Below are positions 34,452-42,942 of a stretch of 62,962 nucleotides of DNA, one piece after another. The notes under the pieces were generated by a model. The model saw nothing but the letters and a program-made list of their open reading frames with translations. It searched no databases and was not told where the DNA came from. Position numbers and translations under genes: made by a program. Positions within the stretch are counted from its first letter, which is position 1. Each line of letters begins with the position of its first letter. The stretch is from an uncultured Caulobacter sp. (GTDB taxonomy: Bacteria; Pseudomonadota; Alphaproteobacteria; Caulobacterales; Caulobacteraceae): the NCBI GenBank assembly GCA_937991555.1, contig CALKHU010000196.1, positions 1 to 62,962 of the forward strand, written 5' to 3'.

Positions 34452-35243
34452 CTATTCCCCCGTCAGGTTCATCGGCCGGCGTTCGCGGAAGGCGGCGACG
34501 GCCTCCTTGCGGTCGGCGGTCATGTTGCTGAGGCTCTCGTAGGCCACGGCCGCGTCGGAGGTGCTGACCATGATCTGCTTGAGCGTGATGTTGGCCGTCA
34601 TCTTGGTCCAGCGCACCGCCCAGCGCGGATTGCCGAGGATCTTGCCGGCGATCTCGGCGACCTTGGCGTCGAGCTGGTCGGTCGGGACGGCGTAGTTGAT
34701 CAGGCCCATGCCGGCGGCCTCCGTGGCCGTCAGCAGGTCGCCGGTCATCAGCAGTTCCTTGGCCCGGGCGAAGCCGATCAGCTGCGGCCAGATGATCGCC
34801 CCGCCGTCGCCGGCCACGAGCCCGACCTTCACATGCGGATCGCCGATCTTCGCCGCCTCGTCGGCGATGATGACGTCGCACAGCAGCGCGACGGTCGCGC
34901 CCAGGCCCGCGGCCGCGCCGTTCAGCCGGGCGATGATCGGCTTCTCCAGGTCCAGCAGGCCGCTGACGATGCGCTTGGCGTCGTAGGCGATCGCGCGGAA
35001 CTTCCGGGGGTCGCTGATCTGCTCATCGAACCAGTCGAAGTCGCCGCCGGCGCAGAAGGCGCGGTTCTCTCCGGTCAGCACGATCAGGTCGCTGTCCTCG
35101 TCATGCTGCAGGTCGACGAACAGCTCGGCGAGTTCGTCATGCATGCGGGCGTCGACGGCGTTCACCGCGTTGCCGCTGAAGCTGCAGGTCAGGATCCGCC
35201 CGTCCCGGCGGAAGGTGAAACGCTGGTAGTCCTCGAATTTCAT
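34452..35243 (-). CDS. Enoyl-CoA hydratase/isomerase family protein
   Basis: A 263-residue crotonase-fold enzyme. CoA-binding and oxyanion-hole motifs are RAFCAGGDFDWF (residues about 60-71) and NGAAAGLGATVALLCDVIIAD (about 106-126). The active-site stretch has GLVAGDGGAIIWPQLIG, with Asp and no glutamate at the usual hydratase position. Start ATG at 35243 shares one base with the upstream reductase stop. Second gene of the operon 36268 to 32140. Confidence 0.9.
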   Translation of the reverse strand: MKFEDYQRFTFRRDGRILTCSFSGNAVNAVDARMHDELAELFVDLQHDEDSDLIVLTGENRAFCAGGDFDWFDEQISDPRKFRAIAYDAKRIVSGLLDLEKPIIARLNGAAAGLGATVALLCDVIIADEAAKIGDPHVKVGLVAGDGGAIIWPQLIGFARAKELLMTGDLLTATEAAGMGLINYAVPTDQLDAKVAEIAGKILGNPRWAVRWTKMTANITLKQIMVSTSDAAVAYESLSNMTADRKEAVAAFRERRPMNLTGE

Positions 35244-36268
35244 CAGGCGGGATCCGGGGCTAGACGAACCAGACGGCGGCCGAAGTTCTCGCCCCGGAAC
35301 AGGCCGCAGAAGGCCTCCGGCGCGGATTCCAGGCCGTCGAACTCCTCGATGGCGATCTTCAGCGAGCCGTCGGCGATCCAGTCGGCCAGCTGGCCCTGGG
35401 CGGCGGCGAACTGGCGGATGTCGTCGAACACGACCAGGCCCTCCATACGCACCCGGTGGGTGATGAAGACGTCGGTGTTCTTCAGGCCATGCCGCTGGTC
35501 GACCGGCACATTGTAGTCCGCCACCTGCCCGGAAACGACGACCCGGCCGCGCAGCTTCATCAGCGGCAGGACGCGGTCGACCGACTCGTTGCCGACATTG
35601 TCGAACAGGACATCGACGCCCTCGGGGCAGGCGGCCTTGATGGCGGCCGTCAGGTCCGGCTCGGCCTTGTAGTCGATGACGGCGTCGAAGCCGGCCTCGT
35701 CCTTCAGCCAGGCGCATTTCTTCGGGCCGCCTGCGATGCCGACGACGCGCATGCCGAGCTTGCGGCCGATCTGGCCGGCTGTCGCGCCGACCGGGCCGGC
35801 GGCGGAGGTGACCAGCAGGGTCTCGCCCGCCTGCGCCTGGGCTACGCGGTGCAGGCCGAACCAGGCCGTCATGCCCGGGATGCCGAGCACGCCGATCCAG
35901 GCGCCCAGCGGCACGCGGCGGTCGGTGATCTTCTGGATATAGCCGCGGCCGTCGGACACCAGGTGCTCACGCCAGCCGCCGCCCGCGGCGATCAGCTCGC
36001 CCGGCTTGAAGGCCGGGTTGGCGCTCTCGGTGACCTGCGCCACGCAGAAGCCGTCGACGCCCTCGCCGATCTTCATGGCGCCGGCGTAGCTGTCGCCGCC
36101 CGACAGGCGCGAGCGCATGCCGGGATCGACGGAGTGCAGGATGATGCGGGCGTTGAACCGGCCTTCCGTCGGCGGGCCGAGGGGGCGCTCCTCGAGCGCG
36201 AAATCGTCCGGCGACGGCGCGCCTTCGACATGGCGCGCGAGCACCCAGCGGCGGGTTGTTCGAGTCAC
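35243..36268 (-). CDS. NADP-dependent MDR-type oxidoreductase (CurA/prostaglandin reductase-like)
   Basis: A 341-residue zinc-independent medium-chain reductase. Members reduce alpha,beta-unsaturated carbonyls or CoA esters with NADPH. It begins TRTTRRWVLARHVEGAPSPDDF, a pattern of this subfamily. The Rossmann motif is TSAAGPVGATAGQIG near residues 148-162, and the C-terminus has FRGENFGRRLVRLAPDPA. The start codon is GTG at 36268. It is the first gene of the operon with the crotonase and two acyl-CoA dehydrogenase-fold proteins, so it probably acts on the same unsaturated thioester series. Confidence 0.88.
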   Translation of the reverse strand: MTRTTRRWVLARHVEGAPSPDDFALEERPLGPPTEGRFNARIILHSVDPGMRSRLSGGDSYAGAMKIGEGVDGFCVAQVTESANPAFKPGELIAAGGGWREHLVSDGRGYIQKITDRRVPLGAWIGVLGIPGMTAWFGLHRVAQAQAGETLLVTSAAGPVGATAGQIGRKLGMRVVGIAGGPKKCAWLKDEAGFDAVIDYKAEPDLTAAIKAACPEGVDVLFDNVGNESVDRVLPLMKLRGRVVVSGQVADYNVPVDQRHGLKNTDVFITHRVRMEGLVVFDDIRQFAAAQGQLADWIADGSLKIAIEEFDGLESAPEAFCGLFRGENFGRRLVRLAPDPA

Positions 36269-36422
36269 TGTGCCTCCCTGCCGGTTCGCCCGGTCTGGCG
36301 GAGACTGTAGGCGGTTCGGGATCGGAAGGGGAAGGCGCTACGACCGGGCGGCGAAGCGGCGGGTGTCCCCGGCCGCGAGCGCCACAATTCCGCCGGCCGG
36401 TCAAATCGACTATGGAGCCCGC

Positions 36423-37046
36423 ATGCGCCGCCTGAGCCTGATCGCCGCCCTGAGCCTCGCTGTCGCCGGGTCGGCCCTGGCGCAGGACCGGGGCATGACG
36501 CAGGCGCGGCCGAACCTGCGCGACGCCGTCACCGCCCCGCTCGACGACCTGAACCTGAAGCATGTCGAGATCCCGGACGTGCTGACGCGAGCGGTCGAGA
36601 ATCCCTACGCCATGGACGGCCTGACCCGCTGCGAGGGCATCGCCGCCGAGGTGGGGCGGCTGGACGAAGCGCTGGGGCCGGACCTCGACGAGGCGCCGCC
36701 GCCCGACACGCGCACCCGGGGCCAGAAACTGAAGCAGGCGGCGGGGGACGCCGTCGTCGGCGCCATCGAGGACGAGACCCGCGGCGTGCTGCCTTTCCGC
36801 GGCTGGATCCGCAAGCTGTCGGGCGCCGAGCGGCGCGACAAGCGCGTGGCGGCAGCGATCAACGCCGGAAAGATCCGCCGCGGCTACCTGAAGGGCGCCG
36901 GCATGCGCATGAACTGCGCGCCGCCGGCCGCGCCGAGCTGGTTCGTGCCGGAGGCGGAGGCCAGGGCGAAGGGCGGCGGATTCCTGGGGTGGCTGAACGA
37001 CCTGTTCGCGGCGATCGGGGCCTGGTTCCGGGGCCTGTTCGGGTAG
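36423..37046 (+). CDS. Exported protein of unknown function
   Basis: A 207-residue secreted or periplasmic protein with a clear signal peptide (MRRLSLIAALSLAVAGSALAQ). Conserved-looking parts are ENPYAMDGLTRCEGIAAEVGRLDEALGPDLDE (near residue 60) and a basic amphipathic middle (KLSGAERRDKRVAAAINAGKIRRGYLKG). The tail is hydrophobic (FLGWLNDLFAAIGAWFRGLFG) and may associate with the membrane. Two cysteines could pair. No family is recognised. ATG at 36423. It converges with the DUF4180 gene across a repeat. Confidence 0.75.
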   Translation: MRRLSLIAALSLAVAGSALAQDRGMTQARPNLRDAVTAPLDDLNLKHVEIPDVLTRAVENPYAMDGLTRCEGIAAEVGRLDEALGPDLDEAPPPDTRTRGQKLKQAAGDAVVGAIEDETRGVLPFRGWIRKLSGAERRDKRVAAAINAGKIRRGYLKGAGMRMNCAPPAAPSWFVPEAEARAKGGGFLGWLNDLFAAIGAWFRGLFG

Positions 37047-37065
37047 GCAGGACCAAATCCTCCCA

Positions 37066-37160
37066 CGTCATCCTGAGCAGTCCGCGAAGCGGACGTGTCG
37101 AAGGACGCACGGCCTCACTGCGTCCTTCGGCACGCGCCTGCGGCGCTGCTCAGGATGACG
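37066..37160. repeat. Family-A bimeric palindromic repeat, site 4
   Basis: An inverse unit (37066-37109, stem TCCGC-GAA-GCGGA) and a forward unit (37119-37160, stem GCGCC-TGC-GGCGC). The forward unit overlaps the end of the DUF4180 gene and supplies its stop codon (37150-37152). Confidence 0.87.
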
Positions 37161-37518
37161 TGGAGAGATCGAGCCTGGTGCGCAGCGCATCCAGGTCGTC
37201 CACGAACCAGACGTGCCGGCCGCGGTTGGACTCGACGACGAAATCGTTGAGCGGCTTGCTGGCGGCGACGCGAGCGGCGATGTCGCCGACGATGGCGACA
37301 CTGATGCGGTAGTTCACCGCTTTCTGGAGGATCTCGCCGGCGAGGCCGGTCGAGAGCGTCAGGAAGTCGTCCGACAGGCGCGCGACCGGGATGGCGAGCC
37401 AGTCGGCCCCCTCCCCGATCGCGTCGCCGATCAGGTCCGCGCCGTCACGCTCGCTCGTGATCAGCGGGCCGCCGGCGTCGACGATCAATACGCGGACGCC
37501 GGCGACCTGCTCGGTCAT
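37150..37518 (-). CDS. DUF4180-like protein
   Basis: A 122-residue cytoplasmic protein resembling DUF4180: GVRVLIVDAGGPLITSERDGADLIGDA at the N-terminus, LSDDFLTLSTGLAGEILQKAVNYRISVAIVGD in the middle, and RHVWFVDDLDALRTRL near the end. The function of this family is unknown. The ATG at 37518 shares one base with the stop of the upstream acyl-CoA dehydrogenase, so they are co-translated. The last codons and the stop lie in a family-A repeat, meaning the C-terminus was set by repeat insertion. Confidence 0.8.
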   Translation of the reverse strand: MTEQVAGVRVLIVDAGGPLITSERDGADLIGDAIGEGADWLAIPVARLSDDFLTLSTGLAGEILQKAVNYRISVAIVGDIAARVAASKPLNDFVVESNRGRHVWFVDDLDALRTRLDLSTSS

Positions 37519-38720
37519 CAAAGCCCGAGGACGGCCTTGGCCATGATGTTGCGCTGGATCTCGTTGGAGCCGCCGAAGATCGAGGTCTTGCGCATGTTGA
37601 AGTAGGTCGGCGCCGACTTGGCCGCCCAGCTGGGGATCGACAGGCTGTTGTCGCCGGTCAGGCCCTTGGCGTGCGGCGCCCCGTAGTGGGCGGCGGCTTC
37701 CAAGGTCAGCTCGGTCAGGCGCTGGCCGACCTCGGTGCCCTTCACCTTGAGCAGCGAGGCCTCCGGCCCGGGCCCCTTGCCGGCGCTTTCCGAGGCGAGG
37801 GTGCGCAGCTCGGTATACTCGAGCGCGGCCAGGTCGATCTCCAGCTCGGCGACCTTGCGACGGAAGTCGGCGTCCCTCATCAGCGGCTGCGCATCGTCGG
37901 CCGGCTCGGCCGAGGCGATCTCGCGGAGCTTCTCGATGCCGCGCTTGGACCGCGCGACGCCGGCGATGCCGGTGCGCTCGTGGCCGAGCAGGTACTTGGC
38001 CACCGTCCAGCCCTTGTTCTCCTGGCCGATGAGGTTCTCGACGGGGACCTTCACGTTGTCGAGGAAGACGTCGTTGACCTCGTGGCCGCCCTCGATGGTG
38101 ATAATCGGGCGGACGGTGATGCCCGGCGTCTTCATGTCGATCAGCAGGAAGGAAATGCCCTCCTGCTTCTTGGCCGTCGGGTCGGTGCGGACGAGGAAGA
38201 ACCCCCAGTCGGCGAAGTGGCCCTGGGTGGTCCAGGTCTTCTGGCCGTTGACGATGTAGTATTCCTTGCCGTCGTCGCCCTTGATGCGCTCGGCGCGGGT
38301 CGACAGGCCGGCGAGGTCAGAGCCGGCGCCCGGCTCGGAGTAGCCCTGGCACCACCAGATGTCGCCGTTCATCGTGCCGGGCAGGAACTTCGCCTTCTGC
38401 TCGGGCGTGCCGAAGGTGTAGAGCACCGGCCCGATCATGCCGATGCCGAAGCTGGTCTGGCTGGTCTGGGCGCGGGCCAGTTCCTCGGAGAAGATGTACT
38501 TTCGCACCGGGTCCCAGCCCGTGCCGCCGTACTCGACCGGCCAGGACGGCACCAGCCAGCCCTTGTTGTTCAGGATCCGGTGCCAGGAGAGGATGTCCTC
38601 CTTGGTCAGATGCTCGCCGGCCTCCATCTTGCGGCGGTTCTCGGCCGGGAAGTTGGCTTCGATCCAGTCGCGGACTTCCTTACGGAACTCGGCGTGCTCG
38701 GGCAGGAAATCCAGGTCCAT
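37518..38720 (-). CDS. Acyl-CoA dehydrogenase
   Basis: A 400-residue FAD-dependent acyl-CoA dehydrogenase. It begins MDLDFLPEHAEFRKEVRDW. FAD and substrate motifs are WCQGYSEPGAGSDLAGLSTRA (near residue 130), VNGQKTWTTQGHFADW (near 160) and, at the C-terminus, RKTSIFGGSNEIQRNIMAKAVLGL with a typical NEIQRN block. It resembles long/branched-chain or steroid-side-chain ACADs in alphaproteobacteria. ATG at 38720 has GGGAGAAG upstream. It is divergent from the FadB-like gene. Confidence 0.93.
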   Translation of the reverse strand: MDLDFLPEHAEFRKEVRDWIEANFPAENRRKMEAGEHLTKEDILSWHRILNNKGWLVPSWPVEYGGTGWDPVRKYIFSEELARAQTSQTSFGIGMIGPVLYTFGTPEQKAKFLPGTMNGDIWWCQGYSEPGAGSDLAGLSTRAERIKGDDGKEYYIVNGQKTWTTQGHFADWGFFLVRTDPTAKKQEGISFLLIDMKTPGITVRPIITIEGGHEVNDVFLDNVKVPVENLIGQENKGWTVAKYLLGHERTGIAGVARSKRGIEKLREIASAEPADDAQPLMRDADFRRKVAELEIDLAALEYTELRTLASESAGKGPGPEASLLKVKGTEVGQRLTELTLEAAAHYGAPHAKGLTGDNSLSIPSWAAKSAPTYFNMRKTSIFGGSNEIQRNIMAKAVLGL

Positions 38721-38751
38721 TGTCGTCTTCTCCCGTGTGCCGCAGGCGCCC

Positions 38752-38843
38752 TGCGTCCTTCGACACGCCGCTTCGCGGCTGCTCAGGATGACTAGCTGAG
38801 TAGTCATGGTGAGCAGCGCCGCAGGCGCGTGTCGAACCACGCA
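38752..38843. repeat. Family-A bimeric palindromic repeat, site 5
   Basis: A forward unit (38752-38792, stem CCGC-TTC-GCGG) and an inverse unit (38803-38843, stem GCGCC-GCA-GGCGC) are separated by only 10 bases. They lie between two divergent genes, so the function cannot be transcription termination of either. Confidence 0.87.
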
Positions 38844-38949
38844 ATGCGATTCCTCGCGGTCTGTTTGTTCAACCGGCTGGACTCTGTCGGCCCGGCTCGG
38901 CAGTTTGCGCTCAAACAAGTGTTTCAACGAACATAAGGGGCGACGCGCC

Positions 38950-41019
38950 ATGGCCGCAATCAATTCCGTCACCGACCTGAGCAACGAGGGCGATGTCGCC
39001 GTCATCACCCTGAACTCGCCGCCGGTGAACGCCCTGTCGGCCAATGTGCGCGACGGCCTGTACGAAGGCTTCAAGGCCGCCATCGCCGACGACAGCGCCA
39101 AGTCGATCGTGCTGATCTGCGACGGCCGCACCTTCATCGCCGGCGCCGACATCAGCGAGTTCGGCGGGGCGTCCAAGGGCGCCGGCCTGCACGAAGTCCA
39201 GGCGATGATGGAAGGTTCGCCCAAGCCCGTCATCGCGGCGATCCACGGCACCGCTCTGGGCGGCGGCCTGGAAGTGGCGCTGGTCGCCCACTACCGCGTG
39301 GCGGTTCCGTCAGCGAAAGTCGGCCTGCCGGAGGTGAACCTCGGCCTGCTGCCGGGCGCCGGCGGCACCCAGCGCCTGCCCCGCATCGTCGGCGCCCAGA
39401 AGGCTCTGGAGATGATGACCAGCGGCGCGCATGTGCCGGCCAAGGAAGCGGCCGCCATGGGCCTGGTCGACGAACTGGTCGAGGAAGGCAACCTTCGCGC
39501 CGGCGCGATCGCCTTCGCGAAGAAGGTCGTGGCCGAGAACTGGCCGCTGAAGAAGGTCCGCGACCGCGAGGTCGCCGGCGGCACGCCGGAAGTCTTCGCC
39601 GAATTCCGCAAGGCCAACGCCCGCAAGTTCCGCGGCTTCATGGCCCCCGAGTCGAACATCAAGTGCATCGAGGCGGCCGCCACCCTGCCCTTCGACGAAG
39701 GCATGGCCGTCGAGCGCAAGCTGTTCGTCGAGCTGATGACCGGCCCGCAGTCGGCCGCCCAGCGCTACGTCTTCTTCGCCGAGCGCGCGGCCAACAAGAT
39801 CCCCGACGTGCCGGAAGACACCGCCATCCTCCCGATCCAGAAGGTCGGCGTGATCGGCGCCGGCACCATGGGCGGCGGCATCTCGATGAACTTCCTCAAC
39901 GCCGGCATCCCGGTGAAGATCGTCGAGATGAAACAGGAGGCGCTCGATCGCGGCCTCGGCGTCATCCGCAAGAACTACGAGAACACCGCCTCCAAGGGCC
40001 GCCTGACGATGGAGGCGGTCGAGAAGCGGATGGGCCTGCTGAGCGGCTCGCTGAACCTCGAGGACCTGGCCGACTGCGACCTGATCATCGAGGCCGTGTT
40101 CGAGAACATGGACATCAAGAAGGACGTGTTCGGCAAGCTCGACAAGATCGCCAAGCCGGGCGCGATCCTCGCTTCCAACACCAGCTACCTGGACGTCAAC
40201 GAGATCGCCTCGGCGACCAGCCGTCCGGAGAGCGTGATCGGCCTGCACTTCTTCTCGCCGGCCAACGTCATGCGCCTGCTGGAGATCGTGCGCGGCGACA
40301 AGACCTCGAAGGAAGTCATCGCCACCTCGATGAAGCTGGCCAAGACCATCGGCAAAGTCGGCGTGCTGGTCGGCGTCTGCCCGGGCTTCGTCGGCAACCG
40401 CATGCTGAGCCAGCGCCAGCGTCAGGCCCAGGCGCTGGTCGCCGAGGGCACCATGCCGTGGGACATCGACCGCGTGCTGTACGACTTCGGCTTCCCGATG
40501 GGACCGTTCGCGATGAGCGACCTGGCCGGCCTCGACATCGGCTGGAGCAAGGAGACGTCGAAGGGCGAGACCATCCGCGACGTGCTCTGCGAGATGGACC
40601 GCCGCGGCCAGAAGACCGGCGCCGGCTACTACGACTACGACGAGAAGCGGAACGCCAAGCCCTCGCCGATCACCGAGAAGATCATCCAGGATTTCGCCGC
40701 CAGGTCGGGCGTCAACGCCCGCAAGGCCGACGACCAGGAGATCCTCGAGCGCACGATCCTGCCGATGATCAATGAGGGCGCGAAGATCCTCGAGGAAGGC
40801 AAGGCGATCCGGGCCAGCGACATCGATACGGTGTGGATCAACGGCTACGGCTGGCCGGTCTACCGCGGCGGCCCGATGCACTACGGCGACAGCCTCGGCC
40901 TCGACAAGGTCGTCGCCCGGCTGAAGGAATACCAGGACAAGCACGGCGACTTCTTCAAGCCGTCGGCCCTGCTCGAGAAGCTCGCCGCCGAGGGCAAGGG
41001 CTTCAAGGACCTGAAGTAA
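38950..41019 (+). CDS. Bifunctional enoyl-CoA hydratase / 3-hydroxyacyl-CoA dehydrogenase (FadB/FadJ-like)
   Basis: A 689-residue fusion for beta-oxidation steps two and three. N-terminal crotonase domain: CDGRTFIAGADISEFGG (about residues 60-76) and GTALGGGLEVALVAHYRVAVP (about 101-121), with glutamate in VGLPEVNLGLLPGAGGTQRLPR. NAD-binding domain begins VGVIGAGTMGGGISMNFLN near 298. C-terminal 3-hydroxyacyl-CoA part has GLHFFSPANVMRLLEIV and CPGFVGNRM. It is shorter than E. coli FadB. ATG at 38950 follows AAGGGG. Downstream lies an acyl-CoA ligase. Confidence 0.94.
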   Translation: MAAINSVTDLSNEGDVAVITLNSPPVNALSANVRDGLYEGFKAAIADDSAKSIVLICDGRTFIAGADISEFGGASKGAGLHEVQAMMEGSPKPVIAAIHGTALGGGLEVALVAHYRVAVPSAKVGLPEVNLGLLPGAGGTQRLPRIVGAQKALEMMTSGAHVPAKEAAAMGLVDELVEEGNLRAGAIAFAKKVVAENWPLKKVRDREVAGGTPEVFAEFRKANARKFRGFMAPESNIKCIEAAATLPFDEGMAVERKLFVELMTGPQSAAQRYVFFAERAANKIPDVPEDTAILPIQKVGVIGAGTMGGGISMNFLNAGIPVKIVEMKQEALDRGLGVIRKNYENTASKGRLTMEAVEKRMGLLSGSLNLEDLADCDLIIEAVFENMDIKKDVFGKLDKIAKPGAILASNTSYLDVNEIASATSRPESVIGLHFFSPANVMRLLEIVRGDKTSKEVIATSMKLAKTIGKVGVLVGVCPGFVGNRMLSQRQRQAQALVAEGTMPWDIDRVLYDFGFPMGPFAMSDLAGLDIGWSKETSKGETIRDVLCEMDRRGQKTGAGYYDYDEKRNAKPSPITEKIIQDFAARSGVNARKADDQEILERTILPMINEGAKILEEGKAIRASDIDTVWINGYGWPVYRGGPMHYGDSLGLDKVVARLKEYQDKHGDFFKPSALLEKLAAEGKGFKDLK

Positions 41020-41024
41020 GTCAC

Positions 41025-41129
41025 TGCGTGGTTCGACACGCCGCTTCGCGGCTGCTCACCATGACGTCGGATGGATAGCCTCTGACCACGTCATCCTGAG
41101 CAGCCCGGAGAGGCGTGTCGAAGGACGCA
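41025..41129. repeat. Family-A bimeric palindromic repeat, site 6
   Basis: A forward unit (41025-41066, stem CCGC-TTC-GCGG) and an inverse unit (41089-41129, stem CCGG/AGAGG, partly decayed) lie between two plus-strand genes, 22 bases apart. Confidence 0.85.
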
Positions 41130-41152
41130 CTGCGCCAATGGAGTGACCTAGC

Positions 41153-42724
41153 GTGAACCCCACCCTTCAGGCCATGATCGCCGCCGACTTCGGGACCGTG
41201 CCCGATCTCATCCGGATGCACGCGCTGGAAAGGCCGACGCACCGGGCGCTGGTTCAGGAGGGGCGGTCGCTCAGCTATGCCGAGCTCGACGCGCTGATGG
41301 ACCGGATCGCGGCCGGCCTGCAGCGGGACGGGGTCAAGCCGGGCCAGGCGCTGTCCGTCTGCGCCGCGACGTCGATCGAGTATGCGGCGCTGTTTCTGGG
41401 CGGCCTGCGGGCCGGAGCGGCGGTGGCGCCGATCGCGCCGTCGTCCACGCCCGAGCAGATCGTGGCCATGGTCAACGACAGCGGGGCCAGCCTGTTCTTC
41501 CTCGACGCCACGGTGGCGGCCGAGATGGGCGACAAGCTGGGCGAGGTGGTCACGAAGCAGGTGTCTCTGGACGGCTCCGACGCCGGCCTGCCGTTCGCGC
41601 AGTGGCTGCCGCCGGAGGGCGTCGCGCCCGCGCCGGTCCAGATCGGGCCGAAAGACCCGTTCAACATCATCTACAGCTCCGGCACGACCGGCACCCCCAA
41701 GGGCATCGTGCAGAGCCACGGCATGCGCTGGCGGCACGTCGCGCCGCGCGCCGACGGCATCGGCTATGGCCCGCACGCGGTCGGCTTCATCTCGACGCCG
41801 CTGTATTCCAACACCACCCTGGTCTGCTTCTTCCCGACCCTCGCGGGCGGCGGGACCATGGTCATGATCCCCAAGTTCGACGTGGTGAAGTGGCTGGAGA
41901 CGGCCCAGCGCGAGCGCGTCACCCACGCCATGCTGGTGCCGGTGCAGTACCGCCGGCTGCTCGAGCACCCCGACTTCGACAAGTACGACCTGTCGAGCTT
42001 CGTGATGAAGTTCGCGACCAGCGCGCCGTTCGCGGCCGATCTGAAGCGCCAGGCGATCACGCGCTGGCCGGGCGGCCTGACCGAGTATTACGGCATGACC
42101 GAGGGCGGCGGCGGCTTCATGCTGCAGGCGCACCTCTACCCCGACAAGCTGCACACGGTGGGCCAGCCGTCGCCCGGCGCGATCATCAAGCTGATCGACG
42201 AGGACGGCAACGAGGTCGGCCCCAACGAGGTCGGCGAGATCGTCGGCCGCTCGCCGGCGACGATGAGCGGCTATCACAACCAGCCGAGGAAGACCGCCGA
42301 GGCGCAGTGGACCGACCCGAAGACGGGCGATGTCTATATCCGCACTGGCGATGTCGGGAAGCTGGACGAGGACGGCTTCCTGACCCTGATGGACCGCCGC
42401 AAGGACATGATCATCACCGGCGGCTTCAACGTCTATCCGAGCGACCTGGAGGCGGTGCTGATGAAGCACGACGCGGTCGCCGAAGCCGCCGTGATCGCCG
42501 CGCCGTCTGACGCCTGGGGCGAGACGCCGGTGGCCTACTGCGCGCTGAAGGCGGGGGCAACCGCCACTCCGGATGAGCTCAAGGCCTTCACCAACGGCCA
42601 GGTCGGCAAGACCCAGCGCCTGGCCGACGTGGTTCTGATCGACGTCCTGCCGCGCAGCCACATCGGCAAGGTGCTCAAGCGCGAGCTGCGCGACGCCTAC
42701 GTGGCGCTGGGGCGGAAGGTCTAG
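41153..42724 (+). CDS. Acyl-CoA synthetase (class I adenylate-forming ligase)
   Basis: A 523-residue AMP-forming ligase activating a carboxylic acid to its CoA thioester. The P-loop-like motif IIYSSGTTGTPKGIVQSH lies near residues 174-191, the A5 region TEYYGMTEGGG near 305, the A7 IRTGDVGKLDEDGFLTLMDRRKDMIITGG near 395-425, and the catalytic lysine in HIGKVLKREL near 510. GTG at 41153 has GGAG nine bases upstream. Substrate is unknown. Placement after the FadB-like gene suggests fatty or branched acids. Confidence 0.93.
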   Translation: MNPTLQAMIAADFGTVPDLIRMHALERPTHRALVQEGRSLSYAELDALMDRIAAGLQRDGVKPGQALSVCAATSIEYAALFLGGLRAGAAVAPIAPSSTPEQIVAMVNDSGASLFFLDATVAAEMGDKLGEVVTKQVSLDGSDAGLPFAQWLPPEGVAPAPVQIGPKDPFNIIYSSGTTGTPKGIVQSHGMRWRHVAPRADGIGYGPHAVGFISTPLYSNTTLVCFFPTLAGGGTMVMIPKFDVVKWLETAQRERVTHAMLVPVQYRRLLEHPDFDKYDLSSFVMKFATSAPFAADLKRQAITRWPGGLTEYYGMTEGGGGFMLQAHLYPDKLHTVGQPSPGAIIKLIDEDGNEVGPNEVGEIVGRSPATMSGYHNQPRKTAEAQWTDPKTGDVYIRTGDVGKLDEDGFLTLMDRRKDMIITGGFNVYPSDLEAVLMKHDAVAEAAVIAAPSDAWGETPVAYCALKAGATATPDELKAFTNGQVGKTQRLADVVLIDVLPRSHIGKVLKRELRDAYVALGRKV

Positions 42725-42801
42725 TCACGCCCCCTCGCCTCCGTCATGGCCACGCCGGACTTGATCCGGGAGCGGGCCAGCCATGAACGCGGCATTCGCC
42801 G

Positions 42802-42909
42802 TGCGTCCTTCGACACGCCGCTGCGCGGCTGTTCAGGATGACGTGGCTGGAAAGCTGCCCGCCCCAACGTCATGCTGAGCATCGCCGCAGGCGCGTGTCG
42901 AACCTCGCA
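42802..42909. repeat. Family-A bimeric palindromic repeat, site 7
   Basis: A forward unit (42802-42843, stem CCGC-TGC-GCGG) and an inverse unit (42868-42909, stem GCGCC-GCA-GGCGC) lie 24 bases apart between convergent genes. Confidence 0.86.
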
Positions 42910-42942
42910 GGACGCATCACGCTCACGATCCGCTGGTGGCTC

